From: Treponema sp.
Lineage (GTDB): Bacteria; Spirochaetota; Spirochaetia; Treponematales; Breznakiellaceae
Length of the DNA: 14,154 nucleotides
Direction of reading: 5' to 3'
Assembly: GCA_031255615.1 (NCBI GenBank)
Contig: JAIRSD010000217.1
Span: forward strand, 1 to 14,154
Under the pieces are notes generated by a model. That model saw nothing but the letters and a program-made list of their open reading frames with translations. It was not told the DNA's origin and did not search any database. The position numbers were made by a program, and so were the translations under genes. Positions 12,864-14,154 of this stretch are shown here, piece by piece. Each line of letters begins with the position of its first letter. Position 1 is the first letter of the stretch.

Positions 12864-14154
12864 CGGATCCCGTGCATACCTCTTTTCTTGCCGGTTTTTT
12901 CCGGCGCCGGGGCGGCCTTTTGCTCCTTTTGCCGGTTTTCCTCTCCCTCTCCCGCTGCGGAACCGCCCCCGATGATGCCGGGACTCCGCCCGTATGGGAC
13001 GGGAGTCCGCCGGCCTGGGAGCTGAACCCGCCGGTTCAGGAAGTTCCGGGGGACCCTCCGCCGGGAATCGCCGGGCTCGGCGTTGAAGAAAGGGAGATCC
13101 CCGATGAAATTTCCGCCACGGTCTTGCCGCCGGAAGCCCCGGAACCGGCGGAGGCCGGTGAATTCGCCGCCGCCGAAGCGGCGGCGCTGCCCCCTGAGCT
13201 TTTCCGGGACATGGAGGAGGATTGGGAACTCCCCGAAGCCTCCCCCCTTGAGCTTGCCGAATCCGTTGAGGAACCCCGGCCCCCGCCGGAGCCGCCCCTG
13301 GCGGCCCTTCCCGAACCCCTGGCCCCGATCTTCGCCGATCCCGTACCGGTCCCTGAAAGCCCCGAAACCGGCGGGGATGAACCAGAAACCGTCCCTGAGG
13401 CCCCGGAACCTGTCCAGCGGGAAGCTGAGCCGCTGCCCGCTATTCAGGAGGACCAGGAGGTTCCGGCGCAGAGCCCGGAGCAGGCCGCCCCCCCTCCGCC
13501 GGTTCCTCCCCTCCCCCCGCCCTACATCCGCCCGGCGGAGGAATACGAGGCTCCCCCGGTTCGGGAAGCCCCCGCCCCGTCCCGCATCCCCGATCCCCCC
13601 GCCCGCCGGGAAGAAATTCCCGAACCGCGGATCGTTTATTCCCGGGTGGTCCGGGCCGTGGTGGGGCAGTTGGTGGAAGTACCGTTCCAGGGGACCGGCT
13701 GGGTGTACCTGGGGGAACTGGGCTCCCGGCCGGGGATTGTCTACGGTTCCCGGCGGCTTGATCCTGAGGGCCAGAGTTTTATCTTCCGCACCGAGGCTCC
13801 GGGAACCTACGGCTTGCGATTCTACAAGCAGGATTTTATCCGAGATTATATTCTCAACGATTTTGTTCAAGTTGTGGTGGGGGAACCGCCGGAAGCCGCG
13901 GCCCTAGGCTGGTTTAACCCCGCCGTCGATAGGGGCCGGGCGGTGGCGGAACCCCGTTGGCCCAGCCCCGGCGGGGAGGACGACGCCCCCGGCGGGAATT
14001 CCGGGGCCGGAATCCGGGGGGCCGAGGATTCAAGGACGGGCCGGGGAGTCCTGGATGCGGTTCTCCCGGAGCGGATCGAGGCCGCCGCGCCGTCAACCGG
14101 CAGCCCGGCGGCGACGGATCCTCCGCCGGACGGGGGGGAAGCCCCGGAAGGCGG
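12860..14154 (+). CDS. Pro/Glu-rich probable lipoprotein with a beta domain, partial at right edge
   Basis: The frame beginning GTG 12860 stays open to the window end (431 codons, no stop), so the 3' end is missing. ggag (12847-12850) precedes the start, which overlaps the upstream stop. An N-terminal signal (FFRRRGG then LLLLLPVFLSL) ends at LSRC with Cys33; Arg just before Cys is unusual for a lipobox, so lipidation is uncertain. Residues 34-256 are low-complexity Pro/Glu/Ala, predicted disordered. Residues 257-342 form a compact beta domain (IVYSRVVRAVVGQLVEVPFQ, GWVYLGELGSRPGIVYGSRR, GTYGLRFYKQDFIRDYI). A second disordered stretch follows. It may be an envelope-spanning protein whose C-terminal domain lies beyond the window. 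The function is unknown. Confidence 0.8.
   Translation, partial: MTDPVHTSFLAGFFRRRGGLLLLLPVFLSLSRCGTAPDDAGTPPVWDGSPPAWELNPPVQEVPGDPPPGIAGLGVEEREIPDEISATVLPPEAPEPAEAGEFAAAEAAALPPELFRDMEEDWELPEASPLELAESVEEPRPPPEPPLAALPEPLAPIFADPVPVPESPETGGDEPETVPEAPEPVQREAEPLPAIQEDQEVPAQSPEQAAPPPPVPPLPPPYIRPAEEYEAPPVREAPAPSRIPDPPARREEIPEPRIVYSRVVRAVVGQLVEVPFQGTGWVYLGELGSRPGIVYGSRRLDPEGQSFIFRTEAPGTYGLRFYKQDFIRDYILNDFVQVVVGEPPEAAALGWFNPAVDRGRAVAEPRWPSPGGEDDAPGGNSGAGIRGAEDSRTGRGVLDAVLPERIEAAAPSTGSPAATDPPPDGGEAPEG

Noticed and set aside
12359..13870. Long open frame on the - strand opposite the last two genes
   Set aside because: It is Arg/Gly-rich with no recognisable feature; the + strand genes overlap by gtga, have signal and membrane segments and sensible codon use.
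13083..13907. + strand open frame of about 275 codons inside the last gene
   Set aside because: Its product is almost entirely Pro/Arg/Ser; it is a shifted reading of the Pro/Glu-rich coding sequence starting at 12860.
1..14154. tRNA or rRNA genes, CRISPR arrays, IS elements or phage genes
   Set aside because: No cloverleaf with T-loop and anticodon motifs, no regularly spaced repeats, and no transposase, integrase or structural phage proteins were found in the translated frames.

Overview
The window is GC-rich bacterial chromosome with short gaps and overlapping, translationally coupled genes. Several signs point to a spirochaete of the Treponema group, most likely a high-GC lineage like those of insect or termite guts: lax lipoboxes, many small hypothetical envelope proteins, LolA-like + RodZ-like + RimO as neighbours, and an XRE-type regulator of a kind I associate with those genomes. 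This placement is inference from gene style and content; no rRNA or marker search could be run.

Layout. (1) 1-251 is non-coding: a 17-bp perfect hairpin, then one copy (54-158) of a dispersed palindromic repeat. (2) 252-8162 is a seven-gene run on the + strand with gaps of -7 to +10 nt: a LolA-like periplasmic protein, a RodZ-like HTH/membrane protein, RimO, a probable outer-membrane beta-barrel protein, a lipoprotein metallophosphoesterase, a UvrD/PcrA/Rep helicase, and a degenerate class-III-aminotransferase-like protein. (3) 8154-9230 is an AT-richer island: an XRE regulator (- strand) divergent from a small proline-rich lipoprotein (+). Between them lie a near-consensus sigma-70 promoter and a perfect 22-bp palindrome. 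The lipoprotein is followed by a potential three-way-junction RNA and a strong intrinsic terminator. (4) 9338-9907 holds two small membrane proteins. (5) 9934-11986 on the - strand is prfA-prmC, release factor 1 and the enzyme that methylates its GGQ glutamine; this prmC carries a roughly 45-residue in-frame insert made of GC hairpins. (6) 12004-12365 is a non-coding divergent region with a second, inverted copy of the repeat (12113-12222). (7) 12366 to the right edge holds a single-pass membrane protein overlapping by 4 nt a Pro/Glu-rich probable lipoprotein that runs off the window.

Most of the annotated function is housekeeping: translation termination, ribosome modification, DNA repair and envelope biogenesis. 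The less ordinary material is the repeat pair, whose hairpin differs between copies in a compensatory way; the regulator/operator/lipoprotein/structured-RNA island; the hairpin insertion inside prmC; and two proteins with altered catalytic signatures (helicase motif V, aminotransferase-like protein). I do not see a defence system, phage, CRISPR array, IS element or tRNA.
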